A stretch of DNA of 64,000 nucleotides from Siphonodentalium dalli (Eukaryota > Mollusca > Scaphopoda > Gadilida > Siphonodentaliidae): assembly GCA_032622095.1 (NCBI GenBank), contig CP136062.1, positions 165,500,590 to 165,564,589 on the forward strand. Direction: 5' to 3'. The translations under genes were made by a program, and so were the position numbers. Positions 47,683 to 58,590 of the stretch are shown here, piece after piece; the stretch's first letter is position 1, and each line of letters begins with the position of its first letter. Below the pieces are notes generated by a model. The model had not been told where the DNA came from, did no database searches, and saw nothing but the letters and a program-made list of their open reading frames with translations.

Positions 47683-48163
47683 TACTATATATTTTGAGAC
47701 TTCCGTATATATATATATATATGTACTTTATAGAATCGAAAACGGCTGGCACGATTGAGTTCAAACTTCCCATCTAAGGGTAAAAACCCACGAACACCGT
47801 TCCCAAGAACGCGGATCGGGTAAGTTTTTCCGCCCTAGGTGAGCTCAAACTTCGTATATAAGTGTAAAAACACACGGGGATCGTCGACGTCGCATTGTGT
47901 GAAACATTCTTATGTCTGTCGTTCCTAGGAACGAGGGAATTTTTCATCGGGTCAGTCTTAACCTTCAAACGGGTACCGTACCCACAAATTATATATTGTG
48001 ACCCCGACATGACCTTGACCTTGAAAATGATCAATTCAAGGTCAAATCGGGTAAAATATTGAAAAACCCAATATTAACTCATTGAAAAACACAAACAAAA
48101 CATAAAACATTGTCATGTTTCATGTTTCTGACCAAGCACGCCAGTGGCGGGCTAACCTACTAG
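47683..48163 (+). mobile_element. Helitron unit j (type F, 481 bp)
   Basis: The shortest unit. It starts TACTATATATT, holds two GAGTTCAAACTT-like motifs and TGACCTTGACCTT at 48010-48022, and ends in hairpin and CTAG 48160-48163 followed by host T. Confidence 0.83.
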
Positions 48164-48484
48164 TATATTATAAACCCAAGAATGTAATTGTAGAATATAA
48201 AATATATTGGTTTTGCGAATGACCAACTCAGAATTCATGTTAAATAACAATAACAACCAGCACATAATTAACGAACCGGTGGTCGACTCGACCGTCTCCG
48301 ACCACAACCCCCAGTGGGCTGCAGAAATTTCTTTCATTTGTAATACACATATAGTTTACCACAAACCAAAAAAATCAACATTAATCAACGAAATTTAATT
48401 TCCCCAACTACAAGCACCCTTTACGGGACTCGGCCTCCAGCTCGCAGTTTCACTTTTAAATATTCCCATTCTATAAATAAAACT
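48164..48484. other. Intergenic, no gene seen
   Basis: Possible 3' continuation of the array-2 target. ATTATAAACCC at its start might pair with the left flank; no coding signal. Confidence 0.5.
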
Positions 48485-49318
48485 AATAAAACACCCATTG
48501 ATAATGTCAGCCCGCACGCGAAACGAGAAACTCCCCACCAGTCATACATGCGGCGCGCGTGACAAGCTATGCCTCTGTCCCGCTTATCACGTTTTCATCG
48601 CGCTTTTTTTACGACCCATTGCGTTCCTGCTTTGTCAAGTCTCACGCTCTCACACGCTCTCATTGCGTTTCCTCCACGTCATAAACACTCTTAATGCGTT
48701 CAAGTCGTTGTCATTGTGTTGTTAGTACGCTTTGCGCTGTCGTGACGACGGTACTACGCCTGGTCAGAACGCCGAACCTCTGCGCTTGTTTTGTGCATGC
48801 ACAAAACAAGCGCGGCGCTCTGGCGCTCTGGGCGATCGCGGGGACCCTCTCCCGTCCTAGCCAGTGTCCACTGCGTCACCAATACGTTCTTGGACACCTT
48901 ACTGCGCTTTGCTTGGCGCTTTGATTATTTTTCAGCGCAATGCAAGCGCCGGCCTGATCGCAGCGGAGTGTGACAGTAGTTTAATCGGACAGCTAATCTA
49001 TTGCGGAGTGTTGGGTATTTTCCCCACAATCTAAAAACTGACTATGACCGGAGAACGCAGGAGGCGCTATCTATACTCTCCGCGCCCGCGCAGAGAACGT
49101 TTTGCGAACTTATTGAGAACGTACTAGCATCACAATGACAGCGACTTGAACGCACTAAGAGCGTGAGACTTGACAAAGTAGGAACGCAATAGGAGCATAC
49201 TTTGTTTTAAAAGTTTGACAATTTTCGACAGTTTTCGGCGCTCCTCCTGCGTGTTACTCATATGTTGGTACTTTTGCAGCGCAGTGAGAGCGCCGGTCTG
49301 AGTGTGACAGGGGTTTTA
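48485..49318 (-). mobile_element. GC-rich CTGTCACACTC element, copy 2
   Basis: Two right-end termini in inverse orientation: GCGGAGTGTGACAGTAG at 48963-48979 and GAGTGTGACAGGGGTT at 49299-49314. The segments CAATGACAGCGACTTGAACG (49133-49152) and its inverse near 48696-48714 show internal inverted duplication. A perfect 32-bp palindrome lies at 48782-48813. Family assignment is open; no transposase and no clear target duplication. Confidence 0.6.
48782..48813. repeat. Perfect 32-bp palindrome
   Basis: GCGCTTGTTTTGTGCA followed by its exact reverse complement. The homologous site at 36981-37012 has one mismatched pair. Confidence 0.92.
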
Positions 49319-49394
49319 CTATCAGTTACTATATGTATGTACATATACAAAGTTAATGTAATACTCTCCGGAAAAAAAAACACCGTACAGCAAT

Positions 49395-49750
49395 AGGGAT
49401 ATATATAGTCACACCTGTGTACCTATTCAACGCATTCCTGATCACACAGTCAATCATTGTATACCTATTCACCCCACCATTGGTCATCGGCCACTGGCTG
49501 TATACATGTTCACCAAACCCATGGCAAAATAGCCACGCAAGTTATACATATACTCCCAATCATGACCATAGAATCACACCAGTTAAACATATGCACCTCA
49601 CTAAATGGCGATATAGCCACTCACTTTATACACATACCTCTCCATAACCATGCAGCCACACTTGTGTATACCAGTACACCTTACACGTGGCCATACAGCT
49701 ACGCAGGCACACCAGGGGCCTATACTATAGAATACAATTTTTGTAATATC
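49395..49750 (-). mobile_element. Element with diverged about 45-bp repeats, copy 1
   Basis: Repeating theme ATAGCCACTC, TGTATACATATTCACC, CATGACCAT, in about seven degenerate copies. The right end GGGGCCTATACTATAGAATAC is the reverse complement of the left end of the copy at 53680. Short ORFs rich in HIHTPH-like residues are repeat artefacts. Confidence 0.6.
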
Positions 49751-51263
49751 AGCGTTAATTTGTGATTTACTAATTTTGTAATACATATTTTGTGTTATAT
49801 AGTATTCGACTGTATTTCTATCAGTGTATTTCTTTCATTGTAGATTGAAACTCAACATATGCCCAAAACTCTTTATATGCAAAATACATTGACATGTAAT
49901 GACTTATATGATCTTTTTGGCGAACCATCTATATACCGGGATTCACTTGACCGGAAAATCTTTGCATTTGGTGGAGAAAAAGGGGGACTGAGAGTTTCAT
50001 CTGTTCATGTTTTCATAGTACTCGAACGCTACAGCTTTGTAATATGTAAAAATTCGCAATACGGAATGATAAAGTACTGGCTAAGTGGGTTCTATAGTAC
50101 AGCAATAATACCATTTTTGTGAAAATTCATTATTAGATTACAAATGCACAGGCTACATTATTTATTTTTCACGACGATTATCCGTGCGGAAAATGGTGAG
50201 TGCGATTAGCTGGGTACATGTTCTTTGTAATGCGATCACGGAATCTCAATTGTTAACCCATTGAGATGGTTTACGCTCAATGGATTTGAAAGGAGATAGC
50301 CATGTCAGCGACCTAGATTTTTAATTATGAATGGAATTAAAGAGTTACAGTTGTCGGGCTTGGGCTCAAAACGTATATATATAAACGATCTTTGTGCGAA
50401 GGTACACGGATACGCGGTGAATCGGGGTGGTGGCATGTCGTGTTGAAACAGTTACTGATTATTTCAGGCTAAGTTGCGTTAATAATCAGTGGACCCCAAA
50501 TATTTACCATGACATTATGTAACATATTTGAACCGCATGGCATTTGTGTGCCCAAGAAGTTTGCGTTCACCTTGTGATCTGAACAATATAATTTGGCCCA
50601 TAGTGCCGCACAGAATGTTCCATGAGTGAATTTTTAGAAAAAATCGGGGTCCCCCGATCCTTAACTTACCAATGTATTAGTGCGTGTTGGTTATAACCAA
50701 ATGTCATATGTTTACCTAAATTCAGCCGCTTAGTTGGGTATAAATGGAAGGTACTGAGAATTAGGTATAGTTTAAGTAGATGGTGCTATATATATGTTTT
50801 AAAATCGAGGTTGGGTGTCCCCGGAGACCCTGGACGTGGGAGTGTTGGTCCACATTGGAATTTCCAAATGAACACCCATTCTTTACACAGGTCGAAAACA
50901 CCAAGTCCGAGAACAGCCATCGCACCCCCATCATGGGTTGAATTTTTCCAGCTGCACGTTACCTCAAACTTTTCAACTATTAAGGTCTAGATGTTCCCAC
51001 TAATATTTCAGCCAGACAAAGCTAGCTAGACAAATTAGGTTCCATCCTTGGTAATATTGCTATATAAAGTTGATGTGGCCATTTGAACGGCAACCGATGT
51101 GTGTGTTTGCCGACCTTTTTCGACAAACCGTTAATAAACATGTAACATAAAACATCTGAAAATGGTAAGTATTCCACACGATACTGAAAAAAATACTTTT
51201 CATCGTGCGCAATTGTGGTCAAAATAACCCAAGTGGCGGAAACTAGTCACACATAATGTACCT
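49751..51263. other. Intergenic, one unplaced ORF
   Basis: An ORF of 87 codons (49859-50122) begins MPKTLYMQNTLTCNDLYDLF. It has no recognisable domain and no splice or promoter support, so I do not call it a gene. Nothing else supported. Confidence 0.4.
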
Positions 51264-51425
51264 TTAGTCTGGTCGTTGAAGCATTGGACCTAGAACAAAT
51301 TGTTTACAAGCTGTTTTTGGTGTCATATTGTCGGGAAGAATGTAGGGAACAACATATCCAAAATCCGCTAAAATCCGCTTTGGGGAAAATTCTCTATTGA
51401 AGATGGCGTCCATAATGTATGTTGT
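51264..51425 (+). repeat. Dispersed repeat R2, copy 1
   Basis: GTCTGGTCGTTGA, CCTAGAACAAATTGTTTACA, AGCTGTTTT-GGTGTCAT, CCAAAATCCGC-AAAATCCGC and ATGGCGTCCA appear here and, inverted, at 53285-53452. About 75-80 percent alike by eye. Confidence 0.7.
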
Positions 51426-53284
51426 TATCGGAAAATACTGAATTCTGCGGCAGGTGCTCCAATTAATGCCAAATTCGTAATAAATTGAAATATACACAAA
51501 CATTGCTTAGTCGTAAACCATATATGTAGAATATTTTTCCTAAAATGGCCACCAAAATGGACAAAATCGAATGAAATTTACATTTAGTGCAAAATTGAAT
51601 AGCTAGTCCTATACGAGTGAACAAACGCTCGAATATTGCGAGGAAGAATGACTACATGTATAAGAGAAACTTGTTATTAGAGATGTACGAATTCTTTCTG
51701 ATGTATCTCACGAGAGAGCAAGCGAAATCAGGGTCTTGTGGAACGGTTAAATCTGGACTTTTGGGCGTCCAGAAACGGACAAATGACGCAGTTTTATCTG
51801 TACCGCTAATCTTGAATCGTGTGATATATGTGTAATTAAACAGCTAAACGGGATTTAGTAGGGATGTATTGACTATGCGGCCTTTCTCTAGAAGCAGAAA
51901 TATATGTATTCAGAGCAGTCTCACGAATGAGACCGATCACCATTTATTTTGATATCTACGGTATAAAACCTTAAAAAATTAATTGCTATAAAACGGTATG
52001 AATTATGTTCATATTGTACTGGGGAGAATGCGTAGATCCTATTGTACGTGTCTCAAAATAGTAGTCATAGTTGCCTCAGATCAAGTGATAAAACACGAAT
52101 ATTTCGCTTTTATCACAAGAATGCGTGATGGTGTACCATGAACTAAATTTATTAAATCACAAATGAGTACCATAGACTGTCTTCAATAAATTCAAAACTT
52201 GACCAAAATTGCCTACATAATCTGTGACAGAGACTGTGTTTATACCTGGAAATTATATTTGGTTGAATTCACCAAGGCCACATCTACGCGAAACTTACTA
52301 CGTTGTCTTCAACCGCATCACCGCGTTTACCGATTTTCCATAATGTTACACATGTCTGTTGCACACAGAACCACACCTAAACATATTGGGTGAATGTTCA
52401 ACGTTGGAATAACATCTTAAACGATGATCACCTGATATTTAGCACGATTACGTGGGTGGTAATGGTAATATATTTTCAAACAAAAATATACTGAAAACTA
52501 ATAGTGTGCATTGCGCTGTAGCTTATTCTAGTTGTAAAGTGGCCACTGAAGTAACTTTAACAAAATTGTCTACTAAGAAACCGGGTTGGTAGCAGAATGA
52601 AAATTAGTCTTACATACAATGTACTATGTACAGTCTCTTTGACCTGGTGAGATTCGGTGCTAATCCACTGAAGATAGGAGTGTTTATTTACAGTATAATA
52701 ACCATTGCGACATACGTGTATCGTTTATTATCACCGGGAGTATTGACAATTCCGGAAATATAACTAGTATTTATACCTCTAGAGTATGCACTTAAATTTC
52801 GGCGTTGCATTCAATATTTAATCACCATGCCGAATGAAACTACCATGCACTGTGAGGCGAAACATTAGTTCGTGTGTTGCATGCAGGAGCTATTTTTGTT
52901 TTGCCCAACAGTTGGATGTTGGATAAGCAGAACACCCAAACGTTAAAGACGTAAATCATTGGGGGTTGACTTGCTGTGCAGTGACCGGTGATCCTTCAGA
53001 TTGATCTGTGTTAATGATGTGTGTACCTTTAAAGATATTTAACAACCGACTTGTATATTGCCAATACGTATTTCACTCTTATGTGGTTACCCAATATGTT
53101 GCTTTCTACGTGGTATGGTTTGGAGTTGCGGCCATTTTGACAGCCATTTCATGGCCACGATTGTATAATTTTCTGTCCGTGTCACTCTACTCGCTCCCGC
53201 ATTCTAATTTAACACAAACTGATATTACGGCATAATTCTGATGCCACTATATATCGTATAATGACTTATATCGAGAACTGATGT
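51426..53284. other. Intergenic between inverted R2 copies, no gene seen
   Basis: About 1.9 kb of AT-rich sequence with only short, unrecognised ORFs. Confidence 0.5.
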
Positions 53285-53452
53285 AGTATAGACAACCACG
53301 TTGGACGCCATCGTGGATAACAAAGTTTCCCCAACGCGGATTTTTGCGGATTTTGGATATGACACCGAATGACACCGAAAACAGCTTGTAAACAATTTGT
53401 TCTAGGTTCACTTCAAAATCGAGTCTCAACGACCAGACTTTCATCAACTAAA
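53285..53452 (-). repeat. Dispersed repeat R2, copy 2 (inverted)
   Basis: Reverse complement of the landmarks of 51264-51425, ending GTCTGGTCGTTGA read from the minus strand at about 53443. Confidence 0.7.
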
Positions 53453-53679
53453 TCACTCACCAACTGACACAAATAGGCATTGCCATATCATTCGCATATA
53501 TCATTAGAGTAATTTCCCTTGACAACATCACAAATGTTTTGATGTGCGTTCAACGAACGGTGGTCGATAGTACTCGATTTGCCGTCTTTTTGTGATTTAC
53601 AAGAAATCGCGTTCGCTGTTAGATTACAGTGGTCCATAGTACTCGACACCTTATGTACGGCTCAAATAAGCCTGCTATT

Positions 53680-53990
53680 ACAAAAAATGTATTCTATAGT
53701 ATAGGCCCCTGGTTATGGGGTATAATCGTAGACCTGACCCATAACCATATACAAGTAGTCACTCCCTATATACCTATTCACCACGTACATTATCATAGAG
53801 TCACTCCTTGTATACCTGTTCACCTCACCATTGGCCATATAGTCACTCCCTGAAAACATATTCACCTCACTATTGGCCATAGAGTCACTCACTGTATACA
53901 TATTTGTCATGTCAATAGTCTTATGGCCACTCGATATATACATATACATCCACACATGACAATCCACACGCTTGTCAATAACCATTCAGC
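53680..53990 (+). mobile_element. Element with about 45-bp repeats, copy 2
   Basis: Left end GTATTCTATAGTATAGGCCCC (about 53688-53708), then repeats of AGTCACTCCCTGTATACATA and TTCACCTCACCATTGGCCAT. The start A|TCTATAGTATAG is compatible with a Helitron 5' end, but no CTRR end was found. Confidence 0.6.
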
Positions 53991-54061
53991 ATACATCGAG
54001 AACACATATGTGACCCGCCATATCAAATCCAGTCGGAAGTCGGGATGTTTTTTTACCCTGT

Positions 54062-54130
54062 GCCAATGCATTCTCTTATATATGCGAGTCGACCATAGGT
54101 CGCCTCGCATATATAAGAGAATGCATTGGC
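54062..54130. repeat. 69-nt near-perfect hairpin (copy 2)
   Basis: Identical to 34149-34217, preceded by the same CCCTGT and followed by an AT-rich stretch with TTCTTTAACAATTTTATAATT, related to the inverse of the MITE interior at 34240-34320. The outer TTAA ends are not evident, so this is a partial copy. Confidence 0.9.
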
Positions 54131-54367
54131 CTAACAATTTTTGTACAATTTTAATAATTTTTTCTTGTATTCTTTAACAATTTTATAATTTCACCCATAC
54201 AGAGCCCCAGGCAAACATGAGCAGACGACACTCTTCTATATGCTTCTATATACGTGTGGGGCTCCCTGCAGGGTAATGGATGTTTTTTTTTCTCCATTTC
54301 TGCTATTGAGTCTTATTTTGATGTGTTTTGAACAGAAACAGGTCATACATAGTTAATAGCAATGCTA
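54131..54367. other. MITE remnant and unassigned sequence
   Basis: AT-rich hairpin-MITE interior, then GAGCCCCAGGCAAAC...GTGGGGCTCCCTGC (a short inverted repeat at 54202-54272). No gene. Confidence 0.45.
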
Positions 54368-55375
54368 TCTTCTATTATATATTTTGGAAGATCTGTGTGT
54401 GTGTGTGTTCGCGATGGACTCGAACACGGCTAGACAGATTTCGACCAAACTTTGTACGGACACGTAATTCGACCCGGGAACGAACATGGGCCCGTTCATT
54501 TGTCCGTGCGGCGTCACCTTGACCTTCAAAACTCATATCTCGGGATCCGCAGTGCTATCACGCCGGATTTAGCACTGCGATGCAGGGAGGATAACTCTAT
54601 ATTCATACGTCGACGAACGTAAGCGTTTTGCAGGCAATTACGCATCGTGTATTTTTCCCAAAATTATAACATTTACAATATATATTGTCAATTTGCAGGC
54701 TATTAAAAATCGTGCATCTATCCCAAAATATATCATTTATTACAATTTCTGATATATAAATTTTGTTACAGCTAATATTCTTAGGTCTATTGTCGATAGA
54801 TTTATTTTTTGTATATTCACACCACGCATAGGCTCAAGCTGTTTGCATTTACCCCGCGGGTCTGGATTCTCATCAAAGAATCCATTTAGCTGAAATGATA
54901 CTTCGTTGTTGCGAAATGGAATCTACCGGTTACCCCAAACCGTCAATGCCAACAACATCGACATTGTTCAACTTTGACGGCGAGAAAATAATTAGTTAAA
55001 ATTTACTACACAATGCTAATTTATCTTTACGTTGAAGCTTGATAATTAACGAGCGTGTGTATATGAGGCGCGTTTATATACTTTAGTGGAAATCAAATCG
55101 GGTAAAACTGGCGGATTTTTACGGACGAAATTTGATACATAGGGTATATCGGTATCCGCTGGGCCGATTTCCCGGTATCCGCTGGGCCAATTTCCACCAT
55201 TTTTGGGGTGTTGGTGTTGGTAAACTGCCAGACGGATTTTGACGAAATTTGATACTTAGTGGTAATTGTTTCCAGGGAGTGTTTTGGACGGGTCAAATCG
55301 TGACCCCACCTGACCTTGACCTTCAAAATGGTCAATTCAATGTCAAAGCCCGGACGAAGTCGGGTCACCTTCTAG
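54368..55375 (+). mobile_element. Single Helitron (type E, 1008 bp)
   Basis: 5' TCTTCTATTATATATTTTGG after A54367, (GT)n, then GGACTCGAACACGGCTAGAC and a CAGATTTCGACCAAACTTTG motif. 3' hairpin CCCGGACGAAGTCGGG and CTAG 55372-55375 before T55376. Two GACGAAATTTGATAC motifs at about 55114 and 55238. Shares its terminus with unit a. Confidence 0.87.
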
Positions 55376-56229
55376 TTCTATATATAGAGGTTATCAGAAG
55401 TTGGATTAGTTGCACAATGGCCAACAATAACCCAAATTCAAATTGATAGAACAAGAAACTATTGGAAAAATAAAATTTAATCAGGATTCCATCTACTGAT
55501 ACAACAAAATAAGAATAACTATGCAGAACTCAGCTGAAAATAAGCAATAAAATGAAAGCGCACTTGACCATATGTGACATAGAAATAAAGATATAATAAA
55601 TAATGGAATAAAATAGACTTTTGACAATTAAAACATAAAATCTTAACATATAAATTGAAGGCCAGCCGGGCCAGCTTGAACAATTTCAAATTGTTTTCCA
55701 AGTTAATGTTAATCACAGTGATAAAGATTTTATCGTCACTGATATCGTGAGCAAAGAAGAAGTGATATTGGGCTATCCATCCATATGTTATTCCCAATTA
55801 TTACGAAGCCTATTACTTCAGGCAGTGGCTACCAGCATATCATGGTTATGTTTGGTATTAGTTTCTTCAAACTGTGATGAACTGGGAAGAACTGGGATGA
55901 ACAGTTGTGGCTACCAGCATATCATGGTTATGTTTGGTATTAGTTTCTTCAAACTGTGATGAACTGGGAAGAACTGGGATGAACAGTTGTATTTCCACAT
56001 GTTTTGATAAAGAGTTTGGTTTAAGCAATATATGATTATATCACTTAGCAAATATCAAAATATCAAATAATCTGAAATGTGTTGTACCATGTAGTCTGTA
56101 GAATACTCAAATGTGATTATGTGACTAGATCATGTGACTATATATTATGAAAATGAATGTTAATAAAAACTTTGGCACTCTGCCTATCCCTAGAAATGTG
56201 ATTATGTTGACACATTTCTTGATTAATGA
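55376..56229. other. Intergenic with an 82-bp tandem duplication
   Basis: Positions 55825-55906 are repeated exactly at 55907-55988 (GTGGCTACCAGCATATC...). Otherwise AT-rich and non-coding. Confidence 0.75.
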
Positions 56230-56253
56230 CACTTCTATATCTATATTTGCGAA

Positions 56254-56254
<1 letters not shown>

Positions 56255-56296
<42 letters not shown>
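56255..56296. repeat. (CTGT)n microsatellite
   Basis: About ten uninterrupted copies near the element's 5' end. A shorter, interrupted version is at 57637-57662. Confidence 0.93.
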
Positions 56297-58380
56297 GTTC
56301 TATAGAAATTCACAGGGGACCATCTAGATGATGCCAAAGGGGTCTACTAGGAGTAGCTTTTTACGAGAAAGATAATGGTCGGGATTAGAATTTTCTAAAG
56401 TGACGCCGTTGTTGTCAGGGGCAGAAAAGGGGGAGGGGCAGAAAAAAAATTTGTCGCCGATTGCCACCAAACTTAAATATAATCATCCCCATAATATGAG
56501 GAATCTAATGGCGTGGTTTAAATATGGCAAAAGTCGCGCCGTTCGCGTCAGGGGTGCCCGGAAGGGGGGGGGGGGGGGGGGCAGATTTTTGTTTCTGTCG
56601 CCGATTGCCACGAAGCTTACATAATCATCTCCATGATATGAAGAATCCAACGGTGTGGTTTAAATATGTCAAAAGTGGCGTCGTTTGAGTCAGGGATGAA
56701 CGGAAGGGGAGAGGGGTACCAAAATTGATGAAACTAATTTTAGCGGCGATTTCCACCAAATTTATATATATTCTTCATGATACAAGGAATCTAATTGTGC
56801 GATTTAACAACGCCAAATTGTTGTTTTTGGATGAGAGATTGGGAGGGGGTGGGCACTAAATTTTATAATAAGTCGCCGATTGCCACCACACGTATACAAA
56901 ATGATCCCCATGGTATGAGGAGTCTAATGGTGTGGCTTTTATCTGTCAAATGTGGCCTCATTCGAGTCATGGTTGCATTGAAAGGGACAGGGGCACCAAA
57001 ATTGATGCAAAATGTTTTTAGCGCCAATTTCCACAAAATTGATACACGTTCTTATCCATGATACGAGGAATCTAATCATGATTTAAAGACGCCATAGTGG
57101 TGCTGTTTGGGTGAGAGATGGAGAGGGGAGGGATTGGCACCAAATTTGATAAAAAAAATTGTTTAGTCGCCGATTATCACCAAACTTATAAACAATCATC
57201 TCCATGATATCAGGAGTGTAATCCGTAATCGTGTGGATTAAGGATGTCACAAGTGGGGCCATTCGAGTCAGTGGTGTATAGAGATGAGAGGGACACAACA
57301 AATTATATCTATATGTTTAGTGCCGATTTCCACCAGATTGATACATATTCTTCTTCGTGATACGAGGAATCTTATCGTGTGGTTTGGATACACCAAATTG
57401 GTGCCCTATGGGTGAGAGCTATGGGGACCTTAAATTTGATACGAATTTGTATACTCGCCAATTTTCACCAATTTCATATATATGCATCTCTAATCTCTAA
57501 TGAGTCTTAGTGTGTGCAGCTTGAGTCCGAAATAGGGGCGGGATGGTCACCAAAACTGATACAAAATATTTTTAGTACCAATTACCATCAAATTCAGACA
57601 CGTTCTTCTCAAATGATACAATAAATAAAATCGTGCTGTCTGTCTGTCTTTTTGTCTGTCTGTGTGCGTTCTATATATAACTTCATCGAGATGGCACCAA
57701 GGCGTTCTAAGAGGGGTAACTTTTTACAATGAAGATAATGGTGCGGGTTAAAATTTTCTAAAATGACGCTGTTGATGGGAGGGGAAATTAAAAAAATATG
57801 TTGAAATATTTTTGTCGCTGATTTCCACCAAACGAATACATAATCACCTTCGCAATATGGCGTTGTTCGAGTCAGCGTTGCATCAACAATTGATTTAATA
57901 AACCAAATTCCACCAAATTCATACACGTTTTTCTCTAATGATATACCATGAATTAAATCACATTTGATGTCGTTTGCGTCACGGATGGCGAGCGGATATG
58001 CACTATCATTGATAAGATTGCTATTCGCCGATATCCACATATAAGTTGTATACAGTCACCAGGCCATCTCCATATCATTTTAAGTAGTTGGGCGTTCATA
58101 TTTCACAATCCCGACATATGGTGACCCACATAAGTCACTTGAACAATTATATCTTGTTAACAGTCATATTTATATGGGAATGGCAATCAAGGCATTCACA
58201 CAATGAGCTAGCAAAAAGAGATAACTAGAAGAAGCATTAAACGTATATTTATCATTCTATTGAAGAGATACATATATATTCGTGCAAACTGAGAGACCTC
58301 GAACCGTCAGATGATTGCATATATATAATAACAAAATTTAGTCTGTTCCATTCAATACAGTTTCCACAAAAAGTTACAAT

Positions 58381-58590
58381 TTGTCAAGAGATATGGAAGG
58401 CCTGTTCAAAAATAGTGGTCACAGTGTGCAGTCAAATATAGTTTCTTCTGATATACAAGAAAATGCAGTTAGTAGCACACGAATTTTCAGGATCCTACCA
58501 ATACTGACATCTGACAAGGGTTTTAGAACAGACTCATCGACTGACATAAACAACTCAAAATCTCGCTCTGTGCCTGGCACATGTAGCTGA
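58381..58590 (+). other. Unplaced ORF in the 3' part of the Helitron-like element
   Basis: 69 codons from the ATG at 58381, or slightly longer upstream. The sequence is Ser/Asp/Thr-rich, not repetitive and unlike the G-rich repeats around it. No domain recognised. It could be a captured exon fragment or chance. Confidence 0.25.

Larger units (their letters stand above)
37585..48163 (+). mobile_element. Helitron head-to-tail array 2
   Basis: Nine direct units plus one inserted antisense unit. CTAG junctions are at 38327, 39410, 40602, 41794, 42983, 45431, 46619, 47682 and 48163. The outer flanks are A37584 and T48164, so the whole 10.6-kb array is consistent with one A|T target, like the block in the PLE. 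Units c, d, e and h are type B, b and i type C, as in array 1. Confidence 0.87.

Noticed and set aside
49859-50122. 87-codon ORF as a gene
   Set aside because: No domain recognised, no promoter, splice or polyadenylation support; kept only as a note in the region entry.
54368-55375. Autonomous Helitron with Rep/helicase
   Set aside because: The element is only 1 kb with no long ORF; no Rep HUH motif or helicase motif was seen anywhere in the window.
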